Source: JAABRU01 sp050180235
GTDB lineage: Bacteria > Desulfobacterota > Desulfobacteria > Desulfobacterales > Desulfococcaceae
Assembly (NCBI GenBank): GCA_050180235.1
Contig: JBFXEJ010000014.1
Span: 9,984-73,983, forward strand
Direction: 5' to 3'
Length of the DNA stretch: 64,000 nucleotides
Part shown: piece by piece, positions 1 through 9,304 of the stretch
Position numbering within the stretch: position 1 is the stretch's first letter
Layout: each line of letters opens with the position of its first letter
Notes under the pieces: generated by a model
Told to the model about the DNA's origin: nothing
The model's database searches: none
Seen by the model: the letters and a program-made list of their open reading frames with translations, nothing else
Position numbers and translations under genes: made by a program

Positions 1-4
1 TCAA

Positions 5-100
5 TTTCTGTCCTCTGTGCAAAAAACCGCTCCGCTTAATTTTTGCACTCCTCCATCGGGTTTTGCAGAGGACAAAAGTTGGTAAAAGAACTATAAATGC
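5..100. repeat. About 95-bp dispersed repeat, copy 1
   Basis: This stretch is nearly identical to 11051-11146. Its ends are inverted: a GTCCTCTGTGC motif near the left and GCAGAGGAC near the right, so it can fold on itself. Diverged relatives sit near 28887-29004 and 52311-52372. It lies just past the stop codon of the receptor gene at 134-2173. No coding function is seen. Confidence 0.75.
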
Positions 101-133
101 CGGGGTTCCATACCCGGAGTTTCTGTTTTTTTC

Positions 134-2173
134 CTAAAAACTGAACTGAACCGATCCCATATAAATTGTCCCTTCTTCCGAGACATCCTCATCATCATTG
201 AGATTTTCAATGTCAAAGCGCAGCAGCAGGCTGTCAAAAAACTTTCTTGACAAAGACAGATCCACAGAAACATAATCCGGCACTTTGATGGTGTTCAGGC
301 TGTCTGAATACTCTTTGCTGTTATGTCTGAGAAACAGAGAGGCATTGACATATTTGGGATTTTTGTAAGTGATTCCGGCACGAACCTTGTTTCTTGCATC
401 CCCGGCAAGATATTTTCCCTCCAGACTGTTATTCTCCTCATCTTTGGTGATCTCCGAAATATTATAGGTGTAACGGAAAAACGCACTCAGATCGTCTCTG
501 ATATCCCATTCAATTTCAGATTCCACACCGTAAATTTCCATTTCACTGATATTGTCAAGCATGGATTCCGTATAGGTTTTTCCGCCTTTTTCATAGGTTT
601 TCAGGGTGCGGGATCCGATATAATCTGATGCCCAGGACTGGTAATATGTCAGACGCAGCCAGACTTTGCTGAAAAACAGGCGTTCCGCGCCTATATCCCA
701 GGTGACAATTTCCTCAGGTTCCAGGCTTGGATTGGCATACCGCAGCGATCTTCCCCCGCTGCGCACATGGACTTTGTACAGTTCAAAAAGGCTTGGTGCG
801 CGGAATCCGGTTCCCAGGGAAGTCCGCAGAGAGGTAATCTCATCCGGATGATAAACCATTCCGATTTTGGGAGAAAAATTGTCCCATGTTTCAGAATCAT
901 ACGCATTGTTGTAGGGATTAATTCCCGGCGGCTTTGTATCCCAACTGCTGCCATCGGAATTCCGGATCCAGTCGTAACGTGCCCCTGCATTGACAATGAG
1001 TTTTTTGTCAAAAAATATGCCTTCCGCATTCACAAACGGAGAAATCCCGTCCTGAATGCCGGAAGCCCCTGCATCCCGCGCACTGGTTGTATAATCTTCA
1101 TCATAATCCATGGAAACCCTTTTGTAAGAAACGCCTGCGGTCAGGGTGACAGCATCGGAAATCCGGGCTGTGTTCTGCATCTCCGCGCCCCAGTTATAAT
1201 TTTCAGGGAACATTTCTTTGCGGTCAAGACTTGTGTAATTGTCAGCCGCATTGTCCTGATACGCGGTTTTGTCAGCCCGGTTCAGATAGACAAGCCCTGA
1301 CCAGTCCATGAAATCCGTGCGGTGGGACAGGCCCAGACGGTACTGATCCATCTGCAGATCATCATAAAAGAATTCACGTCCTTTTCCCATCTCATGCTCA
1401 TAATACAGCAGACTGAGAGAAATATCTGTCTGATCTCCGGGGGAATACACAAATTTGCCAAACCCCTTGCCCACATCCCTGTATCTTTTGATTGTATAAT
1501 CCTCTTCCTCGTCCGGATCCACCATATAGAATCCGCTGCTGTCCTCATATCCGCCGGATAAAAGAAAGCCGAATTTGGACAGTTTCTGGGAATAAAGAGC
1601 GCTGCCCCCGTAGGTATCTCCGGAACCGGCAAATGCCCTGACGCTGGCATCGCGTTTTTCAGCCGGTTTTTTTGTAATGATATTGACCACTCCGCCCAGT
1701 CCGTCAGAACCGTACAGGGCTGAGGAAGGCCCCCGCACAATTTCAATTCTTTCAATGCTTTCCCGTGGAATAAGCCCCCAGGCCACCCAGGCAATGGAAT
1801 TGTTGAAATTGTCATTGAGGGGCACACCGTCGAGCATCATAAGAATGCGGTTGCGCCCCACCCCGCGCATACTCATATGACTGGAAACACCGCCGGTCTG
1901 ATTGCCGTAGTGGCTGTGGTTTTCAATGCCCACAGAAAAGCGGAGTATATCCTCAATCCGCTCAAAAGGTGAATCCGTAATTTCCTCTTTGCTGATAACC
2001 GTGACACTCTGGGATGTGTCAAACACCGGTACTTCACTCCGGGTGGCTGATACCACCATTTCCTCCATATGATGCGGCTCTTTTGCCGTATCTTCCGCTG
2101 CGCACAGCCCCGGAAACATCATAAGCATGGCTGCCATCATCATTCCTGCCATCTGTTTTCTTCCTTTTTTCAT
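134..2173 (-). CDS. TonB-dependent outer membrane receptor (BtuB/siderophore-receptor type)
   Basis: A 679-residue outer membrane beta-barrel transporter that imports a scarce ligand using TonB energy. The start chosen is the ATG at 2173, preceded by AAAGGAGAGA; it opens a signal peptide (MKKGRKQMAGMMM...) cleaved near CAA-ED. A TonB-box-like stretch (EEMVVSATR) follows, then the plug domain with MSMRGVGRNRILMMLDGVP and IEIVRGPSSALYGSDGLGG, then a 22-strand-type barrel ending in ...VQFSF with terminal Phe. Length is normal for the family. An in-frame extension upstream would run into a MITE-like repeat and is not used. The metal-handling context suggests a cobalamin, cobalt/nickel chelate or siderophore ligand; sequence alone does not settle this. 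Confidence 0.9.
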   Translation of the reverse strand: MKKGRKQMAGMMMAAMLMMFPGLCAAEDTAKEPHHMEEMVVSATRSEVPVFDTSQSVTVISKEEITDSPFERIEDILRFSVGIENHSHYGNQTGGVSSHMSMRGVGRNRILMMLDGVPLNDNFNNSIAWVAWGLIPRESIERIEIVRGPSSALYGSDGLGGVVNIITKKPAEKRDASVRAFAGSGDTYGGSALYSQKLSKFGFLLSGGYEDSSGFYMVDPDEEEDYTIKRYRDVGKGFGKFVYSPGDQTDISLSLLYYEHEMGKGREFFYDDLQMDQYRLGLSHRTDFMDWSGLVYLNRADKTAYQDNAADNYTSLDRKEMFPENYNWGAEMQNTARISDAVTLTAGVSYKRVSMDYDEDYTTSARDAGASGIQDGISPFVNAEGIFFDKKLIVNAGARYDWIRNSDGSSWDTKPPGINPYNNAYDSETWDNFSPKIGMVYHPDEITSLRTSLGTGFRAPSLFELYKVHVRSGGRSLRYANPSLEPEEIVTWDIGAERLFFSKVWLRLTYYQSWASDYIGSRTLKTYEKGGKTYTESMLDNISEMEIYGVESEIEWDIRDDLSAFFRYTYNISEITKDEENNSLEGKYLAGDARNKVRAGITYKNPKYVNASLFLRHNSKEYSDSLNTIKVPDYVSVDLSLSRKFFDSLLLRFDIENLNDDEDVSEEGTIYMGSVQFSF

Positions 2174-2194
2174 TCTCTCTCCTTTACGCTGATA

Positions 2195-2293
2195 TTTAAG
2201 TGATTTCTGAAAATAAATATACCATTTCAGTTCAGGCAAAAGCTGGAAGCTTTTGATACTTTGGTGGTATATTTTTTTCCGTAAATCACCTTA
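2195..2293. repeat. MITE-like element (TTAGGTGATTTC family), copy 1
   Basis: About 100 bp with roughly 28-bp imperfect terminal inverted repeats: the left end reads TTAAGTGATTTCTGAAAA and the right end, reversed, TAAGGTGATTTACGGAAAA. Internal sequence (AAAAGC-GGAAGCTTTT) matches copies at 20569-20675 and 39388-39493. It ends only 21 bp upstream of the receptor start codon at 2173, so that gene's promoter must lie inside or beyond the element. Confidence 0.75.
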
Positions 2294-2363
2294 TGACTCC
2301 TGACATAGCAATCATTTTCATTCTTCTTTTGAATTAACAAGTTTCAACAACCCTTTTCCAAAA

Positions 2364-2422
2364 CAAAAAAAGCCATGAAGGCATCTTCCTTTCCCGGAAG
2401 ACATTGCCTTCGTGGCTTTTTT
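2364..2422. terminator. Bidirectional hairpin terminator (recurrent)
   Basis: A long hairpin with arms AAAAAAAGCCATGAAGGC and GCCTTCGTGGCTTTTTT. It carries A and T runs on the outer sides, so it could stop transcription in both directions. Close relatives are at 20292-20355 and 28311-28376. The remaining sequence up to 2666 holds no gene. Confidence 0.6.
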
Positions 2423-2666
2423 AAATTAAAACTCAGAGTATTTGCCGGATTTATCTTTTTTATAATTCTGGCAGCTTCTGCTACCAATTTTAAGAATGTC
2501 CCTTTAGTCTAAAAATTTTTCAAAGTCAAGTTCTTTATTGAGTGAATTTGGCTCTTGTGTCTATTGACAGCATCAATGCCGCTTCCTTAAGGCTCCCTCC
2601 CACCGGGGAAAGGGATTTTTCTGCTTAAGGAAACGGCATTGATTATAGCATAAGGCTGTACACGAT

Positions 2667-5600
2667 CTACTGTGCAGTTAAAATTTGCTCCTCTTCTTCC
2701 ATATTCCTTCTGGCCAGTTCCAGATAATACCGGCTTTCATCATCCTGCGGATTGTGTTCCACTGCCTTTGCAAGATAAAAAGCCGCATTCCGGTTTTTTC
2801 CCTGGTGCATAAGGGCGATTCCCAGTTCGCTCAGGATAACCGGATCATCCGGAGCCAAAGCCCAGGCTGCGCTCAGATGATTTGCAGCCATGTCCGCTGC
2901 TCCCCTGCGCAGTTCCACCATGCCAAGATACTTGTACGGCTCAGCTTTGCCGGGGCCAAGAGAAACCGCATGGGAGAGAAAGCGGGCTGCCTCATCCAGT
3001 TCCCCGTTTTCGGCCAGCACCAGTCCCAAAGCCAGAACTGCGGGTTCAAAGTCCGGATCAAGGCTGACTGCTCTGTGCAGACTGGAAAGAGCATCGCTTT
3101 TGCGTTCTGCCGCGACCAGTGCCAGCCCCAGGTTGTAATGATCAATGGGATGGGAATCATCTGCGGAAATTTTTCTGCCAATGGCGCTGATCTGAACTTC
3201 CGCGCAGCAGATTTTCAGTCCGGGTTCGCTGAAAATATCATAAGAGGGAACAGGAATACGGGAGCAGTAATCCTCAACTGCGGATTGATACCGTGCCTGC
3301 TGTGCGGGATTCAGTTTCTGCCAGCGCAGCACATTGAACATGGGAACATGCGCTGATGCGGCAAATTCCGCCAGATCCAAAAGGCTTTGCATCCGGTCTG
3401 CGGCATCAGAAATTCTTTGGGTTTGTGCGGACAGACGCCGATGGCCGGCCGCAGCCCTGTCAATATTCAGCGTGCCGCTGGACAGTTTCATGGGAGCCGC
3501 AAATTCAAGGCGGGGCATGTTGTCTGTGTGCAGAGGCCCGGAGCCGAAAAGTTCTTCCAAATCTTCCGTGAGAATCAGATGCACCAGAAAATCTGTTCCC
3601 GGAAACACAATGTTTTGGGATTTCTGCGCAAACGCAAGATGGCGCTGCGCGGCCTGCCAGTCAAAACCTTTTGGGTCAGTGAATCCGAGCAGCAGATAAT
3701 CCACCGGCCCGACTTTCATCAAAGAACCCTGCGGAAAAACAGCGGCAAAGGTTCTTCCCAGCAGACAAAAGGTTTCCCAGTCCATTTCATAGGCCTGAAT
3801 CCACTGCGCGAAAAATCCGCCCGGCGTCAGTCTTTGCCGGGCCAGTTGGAAGAATTCAAGGGAATAGAGATTGGCCAGTCCCGCCATCCAGGGATTGGAC
3901 GGTTCGGAAATGATCACATCATACGATTCACGGGTAAGGGCCAGATGATTGCGTCCGTCCTGAAGAATCAGACGGGTTCTGGGATCATCCAGGCAATGAT
4001 TGTTAAAGGGGGAAAAGAATTTTTTGCAGGCTTTTACAACCTGTTCATTGATCTCCGCTATATCCAGTTTTTTGACAGGATAGAGCAGTACTTCTCCCGG
4101 TGTCATGCCGCTGGCCAGGCCCAGCACCATGACATTTTGGGCATTGGGATGAAAGAGCATGGGAATATGGGCAGACAACGTCTGGGTGCTGCGGTCTCCG
4201 TGAGAGGATGCATCAGCCTTGCCGCTGTTGAACATGGCATATTCCACAGTTCCCAGACTGTTGATTTCCTTTTCCACTGTGGTGAAACCGGAAACCCCTT
4301 CGCCCTGAAACACCACTTCCAGCCCCTGGCGCTGTCCTGCAATCCGTTCTGATCCCTTCCACAGGGCCTGTGTCCAGGAGGTGCGCTCCAGTTCTGTTTC
4401 CATTGCGCTGAAATCCCGGTACCAGCCCCGTGAAAGCAGATCCGTGCGCCAGCAGGGATAGTGGGAAAGCAGAAGAAGACCTGCACAAAAAAATCCGGCA
4501 AGGGCAAATCGCTTTTTTGCAGGCAGGGTGTGCATCATTGTATGCATCAGGGCCAGACACGCGGCTGTAAACTGAATTCCGATAATCAGACGCAGCCCGT
4601 TTTCCTTGCCCAGCCAGGGAATCAGCACAAAGCCCGCGACAAAGGAACCGCTCAACGCGCCCAGCGTGTTCAGGGCATAGGCCCGTCCCAGCGATCTGCC
4701 CATGTGCTTTATGGATGGAACACAGATCCGGTTAACCAGCGGAAAGGCTGCACCCATAAAAAGGGTGGGGAGCAGCAGAACCGCAAACAGCAGCAGGGAC
4801 TGTGCCAGAATCAGATGGGAAAAGTCTTTCTCAAACGCATGAATGAGTTTGGCAAACAGGAACTGGCTGGAGCCTAAAAACTGACTTACTGCCAAAGCTG
4901 CAAGCGCTGCTCCGATCTGCGCTGCGGCCAGCCAGACAAGAGTATTTTCACTTTTGTCAGCCAAAGGGCCGGAAAAAATGCTTCCCAGAGCAAGGCCAAT
5001 GATGAACGCTGCCACCACAAGGGTAAAACAGTAGGCTGTGGGGCCTGCCACAAGTCCCAGAATCCTTGTCCACAAAACCTGATAGGCCATGGCGCAGAAA
5101 CCGGATACGGCAAAAAGTCCCAGTCCCCACTGCATGGAACGGCTGTGCATGGCATATGTGCAAAAGAAAGCGGATTTTTCGGAAAAATCCGGTTTCTTGT
5201 AATATATCATGGAAAATGCCGCTGTTTTTCCCTTTGCGGTATCCTGCATCTGTTCTGTACTGTCCTCAGCAAACGGCATACGGGAAAGCAGGATGCACGA
5301 CAGCCCCACCGCGATATTGACTGCTGCAAAAAGCAGCAGGCTCATCCATACGCCCAGAGTTCTGATCAGCACAAATCCGCACAGAAGCACACCCAGAGCC
5401 GCACCTGCGGTATTGAGACCGTAAAGTCTTCCGGTACGGGTTCCGATATGCCCAAGTCCAAGCACATAATAGCGGCACAGTATGGGCATGGTCGCGCCCA
5501 TAAGAGCCGCAGGCACAAGCAGCACCAAAGTGCAGCCTGCAAAGGCCGCAGCCTGATAACACCAGAAATGCGTCAGCAGCCGGTCATACAGGGCATGATA

Positions 5601-5975
5601 AACCGGCTGGAGCAGACCAATGGCAGCAGGCACGGTCAGCGCGCAGATGCCAATGCCCATCTCAAGTTTTCCGTACACACGGAGAAGTGCGGCTCTGGAA
5701 GTGAATCTGTCAGCGGCTCTGCCTGCCAGATAACTGCCAAGGGCCATGCCTGCCATGAAAACCGAAAGCACTGTGGATACGGCAAAGGGCGCACTGCCGA
5801 TGATCTTGTCAATGAGACGGAGCCACAGCAGTTCATAAACCAGTCCGGCAGCACCGGAGATGAAAAAACAGAGCGCAACAAACAGAGAAAGCATTGTGCT
5901 GCGATCCGTCAGGGAAATTGCTGCGCTTCCGGGTGAGGGAACAGACAGGGATATGACGCCGCGATGGTTTCTCAT
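2667..5975 (-). CDS. Membrane-embedded spermidine synthase-like methyltransferase fold with TPR tail
   Basis: An 1102-residue three-part protein. The N-terminal half (about residues 28-510) is polytopic in two similar blocks, each with a G-A-MGATMPI/MGAAFPL-type motif, as in membrane spermidine-synthase homologues. A Rossmann/SpeE-like domain follows (about 600-770: VMVLGLASGMTPGEVLLYP, LILQDGRNHL, VIISEPSNPWMAGLANLYS). The C-terminal 200 residues hold TPR repeats (HYNLGLALVAAERKSDALSS and similar). True aminopropyl transfer is uncertain, as many such fusions are uncharacterised. The ATG overlaps the upstream stop as ATGA, implying translational coupling with 5972-6436. Residues 260-271 (KKPDFSEKSAFF), in the linker between the membrane blocks, are encoded by a REP-like palindrome. 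Confidence 0.8.
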   Translation of the reverse strand: MRNHRGVISLSVPSPGSAAISLTDRSTMLSLFVALCFFISGAAGLVYELLWLRLIDKIIGSAPFAVSTVLSVFMAGMALGSYLAGRAADRFTSRAALLRVYGKLEMGIGICALTVPAAIGLLQPVYHALYDRLLTHFWCYQAAAFAGCTLVLLVPAALMGATMPILCRYYVLGLGHIGTRTGRLYGLNTAGAALGVLLCGFVLIRTLGVWMSLLLFAAVNIAVGLSCILLSRMPFAEDSTEQMQDTAKGKTAAFSMIYYKKPDFSEKSAFFCTYAMHSRSMQWGLGLFAVSGFCAMAYQVLWTRILGLVAGPTAYCFTLVVAAFIIGLALGSIFSGPLADKSENTLVWLAAAQIGAALAALAVSQFLGSSQFLFAKLIHAFEKDFSHLILAQSLLLFAVLLLPTLFMGAAFPLVNRICVPSIKHMGRSLGRAYALNTLGALSGSFVAGFVLIPWLGKENGLRLIIGIQFTAACLALMHTMMHTLPAKKRFALAGFFCAGLLLLSHYPCWRTDLLSRGWYRDFSAMETELERTSWTQALWKGSERIAGQRQGLEVVFQGEGVSGFTTVEKEINSLGTVEYAMFNSGKADASSHGDRSTQTLSAHIPMLFHPNAQNVMVLGLASGMTPGEVLLYPVKKLDIAEINEQVVKACKKFFSPFNNHCLDDPRTRLILQDGRNHLALTRESYDVIISEPSNPWMAGLANLYSLEFFQLARQRLTPGGFFAQWIQAYEMDWETFCLLGRTFAAVFPQGSLMKVGPVDYLLLGFTDPKGFDWQAAQRHLAFAQKSQNIVFPGTDFLVHLILTEDLEELFGSGPLHTDNMPRLEFAAPMKLSSGTLNIDRAAAGHRRLSAQTQRISDAADRMQSLLDLAEFAASAHVPMFNVLRWQKLNPAQQARYQSAVEDYCSRIPVPSYDIFSEPGLKICCAEVQISAIGRKISADDSHPIDHYNLGLALVAAERKSDALSSLHRAVSLDPDFEPAVLALGLVLAENGELDEAARFLSHAVSLGPGKAEPYKYLGMVELRRGAADMAANHLSAAWALAPDDPVILSELGIALMHQGKNRNAAFYLAKAVEHNPQDDESRYYLELARRNMEEEEQILTAQ
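5164..5198. repeat. REP-like palindrome inside a coding sequence
   Basis: Inverted repeat AAGAAA-CGGATTTTTC / GGAAAAATCCG-TTTCTT. It is the same family as the intergenic palindromes at 6686-6719, 8243-8277, 16227-16257, 24591-24629, 30133-30167, 33715-33752 and 39509-39546. Here it is in frame within 2667-5975 and adds about 12 residues without a stop codon. Confidence 0.8.
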
Positions 5976-6436
5976 GCTGTTTTCCGCCGCACTTTCCAGC
6001 CGTAGAGAAAACCGCAGAGTCCAAAGATGATGGACAAACCCGCAAGGATTTTGACAGGCCGGGTCAGGGTTCCGGAATTTTTGGGCAAAGGGGTTTCAAC
6101 TGCTGCCGGAGCCGCTTTACCCTCTCCGATTTCCATGTCAACTGCCAGACGGTGTCCCATGCCATCCTGCACAACCGCGTGCCATTTTCCCGGCTTGTCT
6201 GCATAAAACATGAAACGTCCGTTGCGGTCGGTTCTGCCGGTCTGAAAGGCAATTTCCGAATCCGGGGCTTTGATCTCCACAGCCGCATAAAGCATTGGTT
6301 CCCCGTCATCATACATGGCAGTGACACAATATCCCGCGTCCTGTTTGATATAGCCGTCAACACCGTGGGAATGGCATACTACAGCCTTTCCCATTCCCAA
6401 AACCAGACAAAGCATTGTCAAAAGAATTGATTTCAT
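5972..6436 (-). CDS. NikL/CbiL-like periplasmic protein of nickel/cobalt uptake
   Basis: A 154-residue protein with an N-terminal signal peptide (MKSILLTMLCLVLGMGKAVV), an early CHSHG motif that could bind metal, and an Ig-like domain (FQTGRTDRNGRFMFYADKPG..WHAVVQDGMGHR). It ends in one transmembrane helix (about 128-148) and a basic tail (GWKVRRKTA). The Ig-like core resembles the extra periplasmic components of energy-coupling nickel/cobalt transporters (NikL/CbiL type). No CbiMNQO-type transporter is in the window, so it may work with the TonB system or with genes elsewhere. It overlaps the next gene by ATGA. Confidence 0.65.
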   Translation of the reverse strand: MKSILLTMLCLVLGMGKAVVCHSHGVDGYIKQDAGYCVTAMYDDGEPMLYAAVEIKAPDSEIAFQTGRTDRNGRFMFYADKPGKWHAVVQDGMGHRLAVDMEIGEGKAAPAAVETPLPKNSGTLTRPVKILAGLSIIFGLCGFLYGWKVRRKTA

Positions 6437-6777
6437 TTCATCTGTCCTTTCTTATATGAAATCTGAAAAAACAATTGGACATTAAACCGTTGTGAACCTT
6501 TGTTTCTTTGTGCCTTCGCGGCAGAACGACGGGAATTTTCTGCTGAAATATTTAAATCTGTGATTCCTGTCCGGGGCTGTTTTTATGCCACAAAGTCACA
6601 AAGACGCAAAGTTTCACAAAGTCTGTAGAAGGAAACTGTCCGTCTGCCTGTGTTTAAGTAGGCAAACGAAATTTTTCGTGTATTCAAAAAACCGGATTTT
6701 TCCGAAAAATCCTGTTTTTCTGAAAAGTTTATACCCAAAAATTTATGGAAACCTTACTTATATTGAACGCACAATTT
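6437..6777. other. Intergenic repeats, no gene
   Basis: Contains two opposed copies of the 'CTTTGTGCCTTCGCGGCAG'-type dispersed motif (near 6498 and, reversed, near 6585) and a REP-like palindrome at 6686-6719 (AACCGGATTTTTCCG). No coding region is supported. Confidence 0.6.
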
Positions 6778-8187
6778 TTACAGAATATCCTCTGCAAGGG
6801 CCGAAGCACTTTCCGGTTTGCTGACGCGGACAAAGAACATGTAAACAATGATTCCCACTCCGATGGTTCCCAATCCGATAAGAGCAGCCACGGGTCTGCT
6901 TTTGATGGAAAAAAGGATGATCCACAGATTGCACAGAACAAAAATCAGCGGTGTAAACGGATAGCCCCATGTTCTGTATCCTTTTTCCTCAGCCGAAGAT
7001 CGCATCCGGATGCGCATCAGCCCGATAACCGTCAAAGAGGCAAACAGGGAAAGGGTAAAACCGATATAAATCAGCAGGGTTTCAAAAGACGCGGACAAAA
7101 CCATCAGCACCGCAATGCAGGCCTGCAGAAAAATGGACGAGGCCGGGGTTCTGTGTGCCGGATTCAGTTTGCTGAAAACAGGAAAAAAAACACCGTCTTT
7201 TGCCATAGCATAATAAATTCTCGGCCCGGTCATTATCATGGCACTCAGCACAGACAGAATGCCCACTGCCACTGCCGCGCTGAAAACTCTGCTGATATTT
7301 TCACCAAAAAGAGAAACAGCGGCTTTTGCGCCGATTTCCATTACTCCTGCCATTTCTGCGGGCGAAAGGGCATACAGATAGACCATATTCAGCAGAAGAT
7401 AGAGCAGGGTGACAATTGCAGTGCCGATAAAAAGGGCAAGGGGGATATTGCGCTGCGGATTGACAATTTCCGATCCCATATACGCGGCTGCATTCCATCC
7501 GCTGTAGGCAAAAGAGACAAAAATCAGAGATACGGCAAATTTTTCTGCGGACAGGGGCTGCAGCATTTCCGCAGAAGGCTGAAAATGGTGAAAGGAACCA
7601 TGACCTGCCCAAAAACCCGCGAGCAGAAAAACCAGCACAAGTGCGACCTTGAACAAAGTCAGGAGATTCTGCACCCGGCTGCCTGCGCGCAGACTGTGCA
7701 GGTGAATCAGGGTAAACACAATGATGATGCCAATGGCCGTAAAATTGACAGGAGAAAGAGTGATAAGGGGCATTCCAAATGCAGTCCATACGGTTTTGCT
7801 GCCTGCGGGAATGGAAAAAGCCTGAAAAAAATAGGATGCAAAGGCAATGGATGCCGCAGCAATGGGGGCTGAAAATCCCACAATCAGGGAAATCCAGCCG
7901 GACAGAAAGCCCACGGGTTTGCCAAAACTTTCTTTTAAAAAAACATATTCACCGCCGGCACGGGGAAAACGGGCGCCCAGTTCCCCATAGCACAGGGCAC
8001 CGCACAAAGCAAACACTCCGCCGCAGAACCAGCAGAGCAGGAGCGCACGGGGATTTCCCAGTTCTGCCATGATAAAACCTGAGGTGGTGAAGATTCCTGT
8101 TCCCACCATATTGGCGATTACCAGAATGGTCGCGGAAAACAGGCCGATCTCACGGCGCAGGCCGTTGCTGTTCAAAGAATTTTCCAT
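6778..8187 (-). CDS. APC-superfamily amino acid permease
   Basis: A 469-residue integral membrane protein with about 12 predicted helices. Helix 1 has the family signature (ILVIANMVGTGIFTTSGF), and GELGARFPRAGGEYVFL follows helix 2, both typical of LAT/AdiC-like amino acid exchangers and permeases. A start at 8187 follows AAAAGGT. Substrate cannot be read from sequence. It sits between the DUF4198 gene and the NikL-like gene with repeats on both sides, so it is probably its own transcription unit. Confidence 0.85.
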   Translation of the reverse strand: MENSLNSNGLRREIGLFSATILVIANMVGTGIFTTSGFIMAELGNPRALLLCWFCGGVFALCGALCYGELGARFPRAGGEYVFLKESFGKPVGFLSGWISLIVGFSAPIAAASIAFASYFFQAFSIPAGSKTVWTAFGMPLITLSPVNFTAIGIIIVFTLIHLHSLRAGSRVQNLLTLFKVALVLVFLLAGFWAGHGSFHHFQPSAEMLQPLSAEKFAVSLIFVSFAYSGWNAAAYMGSEIVNPQRNIPLALFIGTAIVTLLYLLLNMVYLYALSPAEMAGVMEIGAKAAVSLFGENISRVFSAAVAVGILSVLSAMIMTGPRIYYAMAKDGVFFPVFSKLNPAHRTPASSIFLQACIAVLMVLSASFETLLIYIGFTLSLFASLTVIGLMRIRMRSSAEEKGYRTWGYPFTPLIFVLCNLWIILFSIKSRPVAALIGLGTIGVGIIVYMFFVRVSKPESASALAEDIL

Positions 8188-8242
8188 TTTGATATACCTT
8201 TTGCCTGTGATTGCGTGTCAGTGGCAGCAAATCAAATTTGCG

Positions 8243-8277
8243 AAAAACCGGATTTTTCAAAAAAATCCGGTTTTTTT
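8243..8277. repeat. REP-like palindrome
   Basis: Inverted repeat AAAAACCGGATTTTTC / AAAAATCCGGTTTTT between the permease and DUF4198 genes. Its T-rich arm could also act as a terminator on either strand. Confidence 0.7.
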
Positions 8278-8323
8278 AATCCAAATACCGGTTTTATTCA
8301 GCATAAAAACGATGATGCGCACT

Positions 8324-9178
8324 TTACCGGACTTCAAAGGTAAAGGACGTATTGTACATGGATTCATCACAGATTTCTTTGTCCGGATACGGGGGTTTGT
8401 GGGAAAGCACAATCATCCAGTATCCTGCTTTTTCCAATGAAATCTCAGCCTGTCCCTGATCCCCGGTGACAGTTTCCGCAGGAAAATGTTTGGCATGACC
8501 ATGCTGCCCCTTTTCCGGCTGTTCCTTTTCTGCGTGAGCTTTTTCCGGAGACTTGTGCGGGGCAACGTCTTCGGTTTCAAATCCGGCATAGGTGGCTCTC
8601 ACATCCATATTGGCCAAATCTTTTCCCTCAAACAGAACCTTTACGCCCAGTTTGCTCCCGGCCTTCAGATCCTGCAGCGGTGTCAGGGGAATCACTTCCA
8701 GAGCCTGCCCTGCTGCATTGCTGAGATTTTTGGCATCATTTCCCGCGATGATTACGGTTTTTGCCACCAAATGAAAATTGGTGCATTTGACTGCATTGGG
8801 AATGGATTTTTTGTCACCCCATTTTCTGCCTTCGGGCGTCATTGTGAAAAATCCGGATTTGGTTCTGGCTGTAATCAGATAGGCTCCGGCTTTTTCAACT
8901 TTCAGTTGATAAAGCGCAGCAGACACCTTTGCAAGATTTACCGGAAGTCCATCAGGATCCACTGCAAGAATTTCTTCCACCCGATCTTCCGTCACTTCCT
9001 GATCCACCCGGCTGGCCGGATATTTATGCCCCCAGCCAATGCCAATATCCACAGTTGATCCGACTTCAGGATAATAATTTGCAGGATTGAGCCACAGGTT
9101 ATGGGCCATAACCAAAGGACAGCTCATCATCAGAAACAAAACAGAATACAGCATGACAGCACAATGTTTGCTTTTCAT
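8324..9178 (-). CDS. DUF4198 periplasmic metal-uptake-associated protein
   Basis: A 284-residue exported protein. The signal peptide (MKSKHCAVMLYSVLFLMMS...) ends near VMA-HN, and the mature N-terminus starts HNLWLNP, as is usual for DUF4198. A charged His/Lys/Glu-rich linker (about residues 205-232, HKSPEKAHAEKEQPEKGQHG) precedes a beta domain ending YNTSFTFEVR. DUF4198 proteins are often coded beside TonB receptors or nickel/cobalt transporters and are thought to bind or pass on metal; the role here is inferred from that and from the neighbouring exported methylase and receptor genes. Confidence 0.8.
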   Translation of the reverse strand: MKSKHCAVMLYSVLFLMMSCPLVMAHNLWLNPANYYPEVGSTVDIGIGWGHKYPASRVDQEVTEDRVEEILAVDPDGLPVNLAKVSAALYQLKVEKAGAYLITARTKSGFFTMTPEGRKWGDKKSIPNAVKCTNFHLVAKTVIIAGNDAKNLSNAAGQALEVIPLTPLQDLKAGSKLGVKVLFEGKDLANMDVRATYAGFETEDVAPHKSPEKAHAEKEQPEKGQHGHAKHFPAETVTGDQGQAEISLEKAGYWMIVLSHKPPYPDKEICDESMYNTSFTFEVR

Positions 9179-9260
9179 TTTATAAGTCCTCCGTGTTCAA
9201 GGGGATTTCCCCCTGATTTTTTTGATTAGGGGTTTTCCAAAAAACAATTTACCCACTGTA

Positions 9261-9282
9261 GGGGCGACCGGCCGGTCGCCCC
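9261..9282. repeat. 22-bp perfect palindrome
   Basis: GGGGCGACCGG followed by its exact complement, CCGGTCGCCCC. It sits in the 126-bp gap between DUF4198 and the exported methylase. GC-rich palindromes of this kind are widespread dispersed repeats in environmental bacteria. Confidence 0.75.
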
Positions 9283-9304
9283 TGCGAATCTTTTGGCAGT
9301 TCAA

